Below are positions 1-10,705 of a stretch of 64,000 bases of DNA, piece after piece. Source of the stretch: Brachionus manjavacas (lineage: Eukaryota > Rotifera > Eurotatoria > Ploima > Brachionidae); contig JAHQIY010000018.1 of the NCBI GenBank assembly GCA_019054805.1, forward strand, positions 248,001 through 312,000, written 5' to 3'. A model generated the notes under the pieces. That model did not search any database. It worked only from the letters and a program-made list of their open reading frames with translations, and had not been told where the DNA came from. The stretch's first letter is position 1; the number at the start of each line of letters is the position of its first letter. The position numbers and the translations under genes are program-made.

Positions 1-149
1 TTGCAATAGATTGAATGAATTTGAGATTAGTTACTCTAAAGAAGAAAAAACCGAGGTGTTTTTATCTTAAATTTACAGTATTATGAAAGGTGATTTAAGA
101 TATTTTCGGGACAATTGCAATGAATCTGAATAAACTAAAGATGGACTTA

Positions 150-556
150 AATAATCATTTTTTAAAGTTTATTGTTACATTATTGATTTATTTTATGATT
201 GTATTAATGCAAGATATGATGAATCCAATATTAATTCAACTAAAAATATATTTTTAATGATAAGTTAGATCAGCAAGTGATGTCTCGTAGTTTTAGGTAT
301 TTTTCCGAATTTTTTTTATGGAAAATTTACTTGCTGATTTAGATCTATGGTATCATTTCAAAAAAACATCACATTTTAATTATATTACAATTAAAAAAGA
401 ACAAAAATTGCTCAGTTTTAATTTTTATTTTAAAACTTCATGTGAAGGAAATGTTTCCAATCATGTTTTTGTTATTCAGAATTTATCTTACTTTCCTTAT
501 AAGTATTGCAAGTTCCGAGAGATCTTTTTCTGTATTAAAAAGTCCTAATGTTCTGT
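150..556 (+). pseudogene. hAT-family transposase remnant (C-terminal dimerisation region)
   Basis: The plus strand carries a broken reading frame. Near 200-230 it gives DCINARYDE, and near 485-550 it gives LISIASSERSFSVLKS. The ERSFS core is the signature of the hAT C-terminal dimerisation region. Several stops and frame changes lie between the two patches, so this is a relic. It ends against a MITE fragment that begins near 555. The family call is good because of the ERSFS block; the left boundary is uncertain. Confidence 0.6.
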
Positions 557-860
557 ATTAAAATGTTTCTGCAAAATTCACGTCATTTAAAAGCATTTAA
601 TTCAACTGCAAAATTTAATTGCAGAGTTTTTGCAGAGACTTCTCTAATATTTAGCATGTTTTTTGCATTAGTTAGCATTTTGCAGAGAGATTTAATGAAG
701 AGCTAAGATTATTCGAGCAGTAAATAAAATTATTTTACCCCAAAAAAAATTTTAAAAAGCAGTAAAATTAATTAATGTGCAGGAATAAAAAATAAAAGTG
801 ATAATAACCTTAAGTTATCCGCTAAAAGAATGAAATGAACAGAAACTATACTTAAATGAA

Positions 861-942
861 CCCAATAAAATGTATTTTGATCAGTTAATTGAATTATTAA
901 ACCCAATAAAATGAATCTTGATCCGTAAATTGAATTATTAGT
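861..942. repeat. Imperfect 41-bp tandem duplication
   Basis: Two adjacent copies start with CCCAATAAAATG at 861 and 902. They share ..TTGATC.. and TTGAATTATTA, with a few mismatches. They lie about 100-190 bp upstream of the FLYWCH start codon, inside the insertion, where promoter repeats could sit. Confidence 0.6.
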
Positions 943-1047
943 TAATAGTCCAATTATTTTCGGCCCTATCTATATAAATGTCTTTCTTTTTCTGTAGTAA
1001 ATAAATTCAAATAATAAATTTTACAAAAATATATTTCATTAAATAAA

Positions 1048-1558
1048 ATGAGTGATGACGAGTATATGAATCGCAAGAGTCAGATTCTGAAGAAGTGGAA
1101 GAAAGAAACATACTCAAAAAACGAAGAGGGATTAATCGAGAATGGATATATGTGTATATGTTTGATGACAATGATGCTGCAGATTTGTGGTTAAATAATG
1201 AAACAAAATGGTCAAAAGAAGATACCTACAGCACAAATGATGGGGACAAAATTATATATCGCTGCAATTTAGTAAAACGTCTTGGTCCACAATGCGATGC
1301 AAAACTTATTCTTTTATTCAATGCTGATAATCTTAAAGCTACACGATTTGAAAGCGGCAATCGCACACATGACAAGATAATTAAACTCTGATAATTGGAA
1401 GAAAAACCAACCGCTAAGCCTGCTCGCAAACGAAAACAGACTGAAGTTACTGAAAATACTGATGAAATCAGTAATAAAAAGCCTAAAATAGGTGAAAATC
1501 AGGTAAGTGATTTAATTCTTAAAGCTAAAAGAGGACGTGGTAGACCTCGCAAAAATTA
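1048..1558 (+). pseudogene. FLYWCH-type zinc finger protein with C-terminal AT-hook, broken
   Basis: The frame opens at ATG 1048 with MSDDEY, then needs a 2-nt shift at a TATAT microrepeat (~1063-1067) to continue as ESQESDSEEVEERNILKK. The middle contains GDKIIYRCNLVKRLGPQCDAK, which has the spacing of the FLYWCH C-x(n)-C half, followed by RTHD where a second His is expected at the R. Tandem stops TGA TAA at 1389-1394 interrupt the frame. It then resumes in the same frame through a Lys/Arg-rich tail and ends with GRGRPRKN, a classic AT-hook. The intact product would be about 170 aa and would bind DNA. FLYWCH proteins of this kind are often linked to DNA transposons. Frameshift plus stops argue for a pseudogene. 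Confidence 0.55.
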
Positions 1559-1841
1559 ATACTACTACTACATCCTACACTTCTTTTTTTTTTTAATTTT
1601 ACTTGATTTAAAAACTTTTTCTTTGAATAAAAAATACTTTTTCTGTTCAATAAAATTTATTTTTACTACCGCTTTTATTTTTTATTCTCACAGTTATAAC
1701 TATTTTTTGGTTCCTATTAATTATTTAATTTATGCTCATATAATTTAATATCCGTTTAATATTATTTATTACCCGTCCTTTAATGAAATACCATTCAAAA
1801 GTTATAAAAAAATACTTTTTGATCCTAAACTTCAAGATGTC

Positions 1842-2223
1842 AAAGGGAAAATCAAATTTTGAATAAAAAAAAAGAGATCATAAATCTAGCGACTTTCAAA
1901 TTTTTTTGAAAATCACCTAAATTTAGTTAAATTAACGTTAATTTACGTAAAAAAGCGTTAATAATCGTTTTTTTTGCCGGTAAAAACTTTTCATGAAAAC
2001 AAAATTTTAAACCCAAAATTTTAATTGATCACCTTAAACCTTTATTTAGATGACACATTTTACACATAAAAAAATTAAGATGAAAAATACAAAAATTTAC
2101 AATTTATTTAGTTAAAGTAAAAATTTAATAAAAATTAATTTTCGAATGGCCAATGGTCAACCAGTGAATTGAATATCTAAACAAAAAATTAAACCGGTTA
2201 AACAAAAAAATTGAAAACTACAT
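1842..2223. other. AT-rich spacer, no gene seen
   Basis: This lies between the MITE end and the stop codon of the minus-strand gene. I see only A/T-rich sequence, presumably the 3' UTR and downstream flank of that gene. Confidence 0.5.
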
Positions 2224-5200
2224 TTAACTACTACTATAAATTTTACTATTAGTTTTAGTGTATTGAGTGTTCAGGGGTTTTAATGGGGTAAAGCTAAGTT
2301 TTGCAAAATGATTTCCACTATTAAATTCATGTAAACCATCGGCGATTGAATTGAGTCTAAAGTTAACACTTTCAGCAAGTTGTGGGTCTTTAAGACTGAT
2401 TTTAAGTGACTCGGAAGATGAGTTAGTTCTAAAAACATTTAGATTTTTTAAAATTTGTGAATCGGGCTCAAAGTTATGTGAATATCTACTATTACTTAAA
2501 TTACCAATATTCGCACCATTATTACTGCTAATCAACTTCTTGTACTTCTTTTCTAATAGCTTTAAATTTGAATCTTTTGAATTAGAATTCAATTTGGAAT
2601 CAACATTTAACGATGTTTGTTTTCTTTTATCAAAGTTTACTTTATTGGATTTTTTTTTCAAAAGATCATTGAACTCTTGGTGTTTTTCATTGTCAAACCG
2701 ATTTGTCAAATTTCCCAGAATTTCATCATAGTTTTTTTCGTTTAGGTTTTCGTACAATTTACCATTTGTCTTGAACGACCTGGCTGGCCTGAGACGCACT
2801 GTGAATATTTCCTCAGGATCGACCATTTTGTGCTCTTTGTAGGTTGGCGATTTGGCTTCAGGTTCAGTCACTTGAGTTGATCTGCGGCTGATTCCAACTA
2901 TTTCAACAGGGGTTTTTGTGCGGGTCAATTCAATGGGCTTTATTGTGTTTTGTCTTCTCGGACTACGGTTTAAAGTCTCTTTGTATTCTTTGTACTCCTT
3001 GCTGTCAATAATTGGCTTCTTAGTCTTTGGCTTAAATTTTTCCTCATCAACTAGTTTTTTAACTATTAGCTTGCGTTCGGGTTTGGTAGAACCTGACTTT
3101 TTTTTTTAATTTATTTTTTAGCTTAATTTTTAACATTCAAAATAAAGTACTTGTTCGATTTTGGTTTCTGATACTGATGGCTCTATTATGCGTATATTTT
3201 GTTTTTTTACTTGGTCGTTCCACGACAATATTGAGTTTCGAGGAATTGGTATTTGCGAAAATAAATGTGAATGATCTCTTAAAAAAAAATTCAATTATTT
3301 TAGTTATTTTTAAAAATGTATTTATTTTCAATTAAATTTTAAAATGCAATGATTTAAATATTTCTCTTTCAAATCTTTAAAATTTTTTAAATCTACTCAA
3401 TAGATAAAAAAAACTTTGAAATTTATATAACTAAAGAATAAAGCCAAAAAAGCAATTGTTTTTATCTAATGACTTGAGTTTTGGGAAGGAAAAAATTCAC
3501 TTAATTTTGAACTTGTTGCAGAATAATAAAAATGAATTAGGTTTGAGTAATTTAATTTTTGTTTTTTTAACAAGTGTATCCTGTTTTAGAAAATTTATTC
3601 GAATGCAGGTCTTAAAAATTTGTTAATTGGTATTGAATTTTTTTATATTTTTTTTATTTACAAACAATAATGTTGAAAATTTTACATTTTTTTAATGAAA
3701 AAAAAAATTTAAATTTAAAAGATTGAATTTTTGAAATTTGATTCTCAAAGAGCCATTTTGTTATTGTAATCTTTTATCAATACATTTTATTCCTATTTAT
3801 TTATGTCCTAAATTAGAAGGAATAAAAGATTATATATAAAATTATTTAATTTTCAATTATATCTTATTTTCTTGTCGCCTTGCTTTTCAACAATAAGAAA
3901 TTTTAAATTGAATCTGAGTCCAAAATCTTCGAAAAGGAAGGACCAGACTCAAAAATGGGCAAATTGAAGTTTGAGATTGTGATATAGCGACATCTTTGTC
4001 GATATCACTGGAAAGTTGATTAACTTAACCATGAGCGTTTAAGTTAACAAGGAGCATAAATAGCTGCTCCAATACGTCTTACGAGAAGATCGGATAGACG
4101 GGCCCAAGGGTACTAATGTAAACATTACATCTGGCGACGAGGATAAAAGCCCCCCAGAAGACTAATAAAGTGCTTCTCGGTGGCGGTAATGCTGATAGTG
4201 CGTGCAACGGCTACCTGACTAGGTTTAGTTAGTACCTGGGAAAAATAATAGTCTATGGCTGGTCCCGGTCATTGGTGATCCGGCAGTGGTCACAATGGTC
4301 GACAGTTCCCTAGCATTCGCTTTATAAAAGCGGGGGAAGATGTGATATAGCGACATCTTTGTCGATATCACTGGAAAGTTGATTAACTTAACCATGAGCG
4401 TTTAAGTTAACAAGGAGCATAAATAGCTGCTCCAATACGTCTTACGAGAAGATCGGATAGACGGGCCCAAGGGTACTAATGTAAACATTACATCTGGCGA
4501 CGAGGATAAAAGCCCCCCAGAAGACTAATAAAGTGCTTCTCGGTGGCGGTAATGCTGATAGTGCGTGCAACGGCTACCTGACTAGGTTTAGTTAGTACCT
4601 GGGAAAAATAATAGTCTATGGCTGGTCCCGGTCATTGGTGATCCGGCAGTGGTCACAATGGTCGACAGTTCCCTAGCATTCGCTTTATAAAAGCGGGGGA
4701 AGATGTGATATAGCGACATCTTTGTCGATATCACTGGAAAGTTGATTAACTTAACCATGAGCGTTTAAGTTAACAAGGAGCATAAATAGCTGCTCCAATA
4801 CGTCTTACGAGAAGATCGGATAGACGGGCCCAAGGGTACTAATGTAAACATTACAGAGATAAATATCAAAAGATCAAAATATAAATTGTAATACTTTTTT
4901 TTAATAATAGAAAAGAAATAAATTGTTTCAAAAGCAATTACTTGACATGTTATCTCAAGTTTATTTTCATTTTTAAAATTTTAAAATGTCCCTTTTGATC
5001 GTACTTTAATAAGTTTAAATATTTTAATTGATTTTAATGAAAACTTATTTTTAAAGACAAATAAATTTGAAACTGTTTTGAATTTAATAATTTATTTTAG
5101 TGGAAAAATAACATCATTTAAATTTGAATGTATGGATATAAAAGTTATAAATTTTAATTTTTGAATTAACTTAACCTGAATTATTTAAATTGTTGATTGT

Positions 5201-7153
5201 TTTTGTTAAATAAATTATAGATCATTTATTTTGATGTTAATCTGATAATGAACCATTGTTAGACATAACATGTCAAGTAATGTTTAGTATTAATTTCTTA
5301 AAAATTATCAAAATCATTAGATTAATTAAGTTTTAAAATTTTAAATGATCGTTTTGATCTTAAAATTTGATTTTAAACTTCAATTTGTCAAAAAATGGCA
5401 CTATTCAAGTTCAAAATTTGGTGAGCCAACTTTGGCAATCAATTTTGATAGTAATTTCTTAAATATTGGTTTTGGAAATATATTCTTATTCAAAACTTAA
5501 AATATCTTCTCACTCTTCATATTGTCATTACTATTTTTAATTAAGAATCTGGAATTGAATTGTTATTAATTTTTGGCATTTATTTTATACTAATAAAATT
5601 ATTTGACAATAAATTACAATAAATCGTATTTTTTCTATTATTTTTAAGCATTCAAAAAAATATTATTTCCTTCCTCTGCGTATAAACAAAAAAAATAACT
5701 AAATTAATTATGTCTTAACTCAATTATTTACTTAATGAAAAAAAGTTATGATTTTTGATATATTTCCGATAAATTATTTTAAATTTTCAGTTTTCTAGTA
5801 AAATTAATTAAAAATTAATAGGTTGTTTCCTAGAAAAAATTTAAATTTTGTTTTTTAAGCCGACACATTCTTAAAATTAATTATTTTTTTATTGATTTTT
5901 TGTAACAGATTATTAATAAAGACAATTTCTTACCTATCATTTTGGTGATGAATAATAAAAGAACTGGGATCATTTGAATCGTCTAGAGTGTTATCTTTCT
6001 GAACAGGCTGACCATTTCTACAAATTCTCATCTGTTCGCCATTAACCAATTTTTGGGAAATCATAGATCCGACTTCCCCGCTTACTTTGTAGCTCTCAGT
6101 TTCACTCACTGTATCATAATCAGCTGTGAAAGTATCGATCAAACTAGTTTTGTTATTGCGCTGATTAGACGAGATGCTTATATTTATCCATTGATGGTCG
6201 GGTTTGTACATCTGGTCATTGATGACGTTCATTGGGGCACCCTTTTGAAGTGACTTGAAAAGTAAAATAGTAAATTCAGCTCCAAAATTGGTTTTAACTT
6301 ACCTTGGCATTTAACTCCAGTTTCCAATGATCTTGTAATTTTTCACGGATATTTTTTTTCTGATGAACATAAGCCTTTAGTTCTCTGTCAACAGAACTTT
6401 TTTGGCAAGTCTCGCCTCGATCCATGCTTGCTGAACTGTCTTAAAAATTTTCAATTTAATTTTTTTCGCTATTTAATAGACTAATTATGATGTTGATTCC
6501 ATTTGGCTTAATTAAATAAGAGCAAATTGTTGCTCAAGAGTACCAATTTAGTTGGCAACTAGTTTATTATTTCAAATCAGAAATTCTCTCTCGTTGCTTA
6601 AGTAAATAATATTAATTGAGCTTTTTTTTGAAACTCTGTCAAAATGCTTTTAAACAATTTGTTTAGAGAATAAAAAATTTTATATAAAAATTATTGTTTT
6701 TATGTTTGGTTCAGTTTAATTTTGGTAATTACTTTTTTATGTTTTTATAATGTTTAGAATTGCTCTAAGCTTTTTTACCTGAGCTTGGATTATTCGATTT
6801 GACACTAGCCGAATTCTCGATCTTAAAGTGACTATTCATATTTACATGGGCAACTGATTTAGTTATAAATTTTTTAATTTTTGCTTCGGAATGATTGTTC
6901 TGTTCAAAGTTTGCAGATCTGAAAATAAATTTTCTTAAAAAGAGAACCATAATTGATGAATTTTGACTCACTTGGTTCGTGTAACCAAGTTCGATTTTTT
7001 TACACCCAAAACTTCCAGGTTCGATTTTGGGTCATTTAATTGTAGATCATCGAAAGTGAAGGTGTTTGTCCGAGCCAGGTCCAAAACTGTTTTTTCATTA
7101 TAATATTTGTTCTTAGCCAATGTTGAAGCACTTTTTGAATTTCTCATTTTCAT
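2224..7153 (-). CDS. Uncharacterised 592-aa protein, six exons
   Basis: Six minus-strand exons join in frame: 7153-6972, 6918-6779, 6439-6303, 6253-5934, 3277-3151 and 3096-2224. All junctions have GT donors (GTGAGT, GTAAAA, GTAAGT, GTAAGA, GTACTT) and AG acceptors. Four introns are short, including 53, 49 and 54 nt, and one is 2656 nt. The coding total is 1779 nt including the TAG/TAA-type stop at 2224. The protein starts MKMRNSKSASTLAKNK, is rich in Ser, Asn and Lys, and has a hydrophilic middle with REKLQDHWKLELNAK and a long disordered C-terminal half ending NSKIYSSS. I see no signal peptide, membrane segment or known domain. The third exon's acceptor could also lie at 6433. Exon phases agree at every junction, so the gene model is good; the function is unknown. 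Confidence 0.7.
3978..4129 (+). repeat. TRIM LTR copy 1 (152 bp)
   Basis: The copy starts TGTGATATAGCGACA and ends AACATTACA. The first 30 bases fold into a hairpin (GTGATAT..CGACA paired with TGTCG ATATCAC, loop TCTT). Further hairpins are TTAACTTAA/TTAAGTTAA, GGAGC/GCTCC and the terminal TAATGT/ACATTA. Confidence 0.85.
4130..4340 (+). other. TRIM interior 1 with primer-binding site and polypurine tract
   Basis: After a TC spacer, TGGCGACGAGGA at 4132-4143 is complementary to the 3' end of a tRNA whose acceptor strand reads CCTCGTCG plus CCA, as in animal tRNA-Ser(GCT). AAAAGCGGGGGAAGA at 4326-4340 ends directly at the next LTR and is a normal plus-strand primer. The interior is non-coding. 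Confidence 0.8.
4341..4492 (+). repeat. TRIM LTR copy 2 (152 bp, shared middle LTR)
   Basis: Same sequence as the first copy. It serves as the 3' LTR of the first unit and the 5' LTR of the second, the usual geometry after recombination between LTRs or template switching. Confidence 0.85.
4493..4703 (+). other. TRIM interior 2 with primer-binding site and polypurine tract
   Basis: Same as interior 1. The primer-binding site is at 4495-4506 and the polypurine tract at 4689-4703. Confidence 0.8.
4704..4855 (+). repeat. TRIM LTR copy 3 (152 bp)
   Basis: Ends ACATTACA at 4855 and is followed at once by the GAGAT target duplication. Confidence 0.85.
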
Positions 7154-10100
7154 TTTATTTTTATTTTCAAAATTTAAAAAATGTTTTTTAAAATTGTCAG
7201 CTTTTTTTAAGATTTAAGCAAACACCTGAGGGTACTTGATTGGAATAAATTAATTTGCGGTGATTGAATGGGTAAATAGAATCTAAAATAAATTATTTTT
7301 CAAAAATGATTTTTAGGGCTTTATCTTCAAATAATCATGTCAATAAATTAAATTTTTTTATTTCTTTAGGGTTTTTTTCCAATTTTTAGAGATAATTTTT
7401 TTTTTTTTGCAAGGCTCTTTTTGTTTTTTCTGGCTAGGGTTTTATTTATTTACTTTTAAGTTATTATTTAATTAAAAAATTATTAGTCGTTGTCAAAGTA
7501 ACTAGATTTGAAATGATTTAAGATTGAATTGTTTCTATGTGAAATCAAACTTTATCTTAATTATTATATTTAATTGAATTTTTTAGAATGTAAAAGAAAT
7601 ATTTTCTAATAAACATGGTCAGCACCTAACGCTTATTAATGTTATCATTTTTTTGATATAGAAATAATATTTGAATAAAATTTTAATTTTTTTTTAATTT
7701 TTACCATTTAAGAGCTTGCTAATATTAAATAATTTTATAATGCTTGAATTTTTGAAGAATTTTATTAAAAAATTAAAAATCAATGACCCATTTTTAGAGG
7801 AAAAATTTTAAAAAAATATATATAATTTTAAATTAAAATTTAAAGTTATTGTGTATATTGTTTTGTCTAAAGCGAATGTATTTAAAATAATTAATTTGCA
7901 TTTAAAAGCCGAATTGTTTATTTTTAAGTTGAATTTAACAATATTTTCAGACTAGATCTTGTGTAAACAAAAACTCATCAGGCTGGATATTTACTGAAAA
8001 AAATTGAACAAAATTTAAAAATTCCTTAATTTAAAATATTAGTTTTTATTTTAATTGCAAAATTAAAAATGTTTACTGCTCTGCGTTTGCCAATTTAAAT
8101 TAAAATTAAATCTGATTAAATTTGGTTTCTTTATTTGGTCCGTTCAAATCTAATCCTTATTTAAATTAATGTTCTGGAATAAAATTTTAATTATAAAACT
8201 TAAAATGTTAGCATGTTCTGCTCAACATTCAAACAGAAGTTAAAGAAAAACTTTAAAACATTCTAAATTTAACTATGGTGACGCACTTTTTCGAAAAAAG
8301 TTTGTGAAGTATTTAAATTCTATTTGAAAGACCCTTAAAGAGTATTTTAAATTTTCTTAAATTCATTTATTTTCTTTTTTTTCACAGAAATAATAAAAAT
8401 TGAATCGGAAAGTATTTTGATCAAAAAACAATTAAAATTTTTGAAAATTTAATTAAATTTAAAAGAATGTCAAGTGTCAATCATTAAAATAAATAGATAG
8501 AAAAACTTGCTTATTAAATTTAAAATATGAACAGTGCTTTTGACTCAATTAAGCTGGAGTATTTCTAAATTCTTTAAATTGGTCTTATTTTTCCAAGAAA
8601 AAAGCTAAAAACAAAATTAAAAAATAAAGCTGTTTCTGTAAAAATTTTATTCTCTTGAGGTTATTATTCAACAATAAAAGCGTATTTTTGTTTTGACTTT
8701 CTTTGGCAAAATTTGCCGGCAGCAGTCAAAAACCGTCAACGAGCTTTTCGGATAATGAGGACACATTTGAAATTAAAGTCAATAGGTCCTGAGCAATAAA
8801 TTTGTATAAAAAACAAAAAAATGACAGCTTAAATTCACAATAAATGATGGAAAATTATAAAACAAACAAAACCTAGATTAAAATTTGGCTAGAAAGAATA
8901 AAATTTTTGGAATTTTTTTCTTGGCTTGAAACTTTGCGTGCACTTCTATTCATAAAAAACAGTTTGAAATTGAAAAAGAAAGTGAACAATATTTGCCGAG
9001 GTGCCTTATAATTAAATTAATTGACCTCTATTTGCCTAACCCAGATACTCAACCAGACAAATCGATTATAAAAGCTTGATTCCATTCATCGCTTGGCTCA
9101 AACATTTGAAAACATTCACGACAACACCTGTCCGCTGCATCCGCGTTAGATAACCATTTAGCTTAATGGATAAAACTATTAAGAAATCCGAGCGAGCAAT
9201 TTGCTCTATCACGGTCACTGGTTTTAAATAGCATTAATTTTATAAATTGTTTCGAAAATTTTCACCAAAGGTTGTTTTTGTTTTCGAATTAATTTTTGAC
9301 TATTTTTAATTATCTAGTCTCTAAGACGGCAATAAGTTTGTGGAGCATTATGGAGACCATTAAGCACCTAAACAATGGACTTAGTTCAACTAAATTTAAT
9401 TTTAAAGCAAAAATAGAGATCAAATCGCGGAAAATCATTAGGGAGAAGGCATCCAAGATTTTATCAATTAGAAATTTACTTGTAGATTTTAATCCTGAAC
9501 TCGCATTTACTCAAGCGTGTATTCATTAATACTTTCAAAAATAAATACCTTAAATTTTTGATTTTTACAAATTAAGTGACCATTAGACTAAAAATTCCAC
9601 CACTCTAGAATAAATGAGTCTAAAAGAAATTATTTATTCTTTTAATTTTATCACTCTGTCTACCATTTGGCACACACAAATCATCGAAAAGTCAAAAATT
9701 ATTTTTATTCAAAGTTTTCTTTTTCTTTCAAGTTGCTTTTCTCATTTAAGAATAAAAAAATGTTACCAATTTTGCTAAATTTTTTAAAAATTTTTTTGGA
9801 CAACTATTAATGATAAAAAATAATGTTCATTAACTTTAAAACATAAGAGTTTCAGACAATTTTTAATAAGATTATAAAGATAATTATGTAATTTTAATTA
9901 TATCAAAGCAGATGTCTCAGTTTATTTTTTTTAAAAAAACATAATTTTCACTTTTATTTTTAATACAAAATTAAAATTAAAAAGAGAAAAAATTAAATAG
10001 TAACCGCAATTAAAATTGAACTTTTTTTTAAATTTAAATTATTTGTCCAAAATTTTCTTTCTTTGATTTTAGATTAGTTTAGAAAATTTCAAAAAATTGA

Positions 10101-10484
10101 TAAAAATAAAATATTTTATCGAGCTCAATGGTTAATTTTCATAAATCTCAATTTCAGCTTGTTCGTGATTTTTGGAATTATTTGGTTTGTTGAGATGAGC
10201 CATTGAGTGGTCTTGAGGCACTCATGCACAATATGGGTTTTATCATTACATTGAAGAAAAAAACAGGAAATTAAGTAGTGACACAAACGAGTGTATTTGT
10301 ATTTTAGTCAAATTTTTGTCAAGGGAATAAAGATTTCTAAAAATTACTTTTGACTTTTCTACTTTAACTATTCAGCCTCAGGGGATATTTTAGTGATGTT
10401 GCTGTGAGACTTTTTTTAAGGAAAAAAAAACAGGAATTTCAAACTAAGTCAAACTAAACTAAAACAAGTTTTAATTTTTTTTTA
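7154..10484. other. Gene-poor AT-rich region
   Basis: No convincing coding exon is visible. Most of it is A/T homopolymer-rich. Around 8690-9200 the sequence becomes more complex, with GATTATAAAAGCTTGATTCC near 9063 containing a TATAAAAG box, so a promoter or regulatory element could lie there. Confidence 0.4.
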
Positions 10485-10705
10485 ATTTATATCATCGGAC
10501 TGAAAGGAAGGACCAAGCTCGGTTCCATACTCTCTGATTTCATCCCAAATTAATAATTTTTTTCTAACATGTCTTTCTTTTCCAATTTTATTAGTTAATT
10601 ACATTAAATTTATCCTCAAATTTTACAGGTTTATTTAATTTTAAATATTTCAGGCAGGGTCTTGTGTTTTAGAGTGAAAAATTAGTCCTTCCTTTCGATG
10701 ATAAT
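10485..10705. repeat. Small inverted-repeat element (MITE-like) with GGAAGGAC motif
   Basis: ATCATCG..AAAGGAAGGACCAAG near 10489-10514 is mirrored by TTAGTCCTTCCTTTCGATGAT near 10683-10705. The arms are about 20 bp and imperfect. Related GGAAGGAC(C/T) sequences occur near 3938, 25535 and 28270. Confidence 0.4.

Larger units (their letters stand above)
699..1778 (+). mobile_element. 1.08-kb insertion carrying one FLYWCH/AT-hook gene
   Basis: TTTAATGA occurs at 691-698 and again at 1779-1786, and the MITE sequence resumes exactly after the second copy. The duplication can be read as 8 or 9 bp because one more A matches. The insertion holds a 41-bp tandem repeat, a TATATAAA-like box near 970, one broken gene and an AATAAA near 1625. 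I see no clear terminal inverted repeats, so the superfamily is open. A 9-bp duplication plus a FLYWCH protein would fit a MULE-derived cassette, but that is inference. Confidence 0.5.
555..1841. repeat. Truncated copy of MITE family A, split by a 1.08-kb insertion
   Basis: Bases ~571-698 and 1787-1841 match the right half of the complete palindromic element at 20730-21075. The shared core includes CACGTCATTTAAAAGCATTT near 580, and the shared end is CTTCAAGATG(T/C)C at 1830-1841. The two matching blocks are contiguous in the complete copy but are separated here by 699-1778. The left half is mostly missing, apparently by internal deletion near 571. Confidence 0.65.
3978..4855 (+). mobile_element. 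Tandem TRIM (miniature LTR retrotransposon): LTR-int-LTR-int-LTR
   Basis: A 363-bp unit is repeated 2.4 times with no difference that I can see. Each unit resolves into a 152-bp LTR that starts TGTG and ends ACA, and a 211-bp interior. The interior opens with TC then TGGCGACGAGGA (primer-binding site) and closes with AAAAGCGGGGGAAGA (polypurine tract). The array is flanked by GAGAT at 3973-3977 and 4856-4860, a 5-bp target duplication. No ORF of note exists inside, so it must be mobilised in trans. It sits in the large intron of the 592-aa protein gene, antisense to it. The identical units suggest recent insertion. A plain satellite is unlikely because the ends and the duplication fit retrotransposition exactly. 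Confidence 0.88.

Noticed and set aside
3978..4855. 363-bp tandem repeat as an ordinary satellite or structured-RNA array
   Set aside because: LTR ends, primer site, polypurine tract and a single outer 5-bp duplication explain it fully as a TRIM. I found no CTGATGA/GAAA hammerhead core and no CRISPR-like spacing.
9125..9220. tRNA-like look of CCATTTAGCTTAATGGATAA
   Set aside because: No matching acceptor stem, anticodon loop or TTCGAA-type arm could be built around it.
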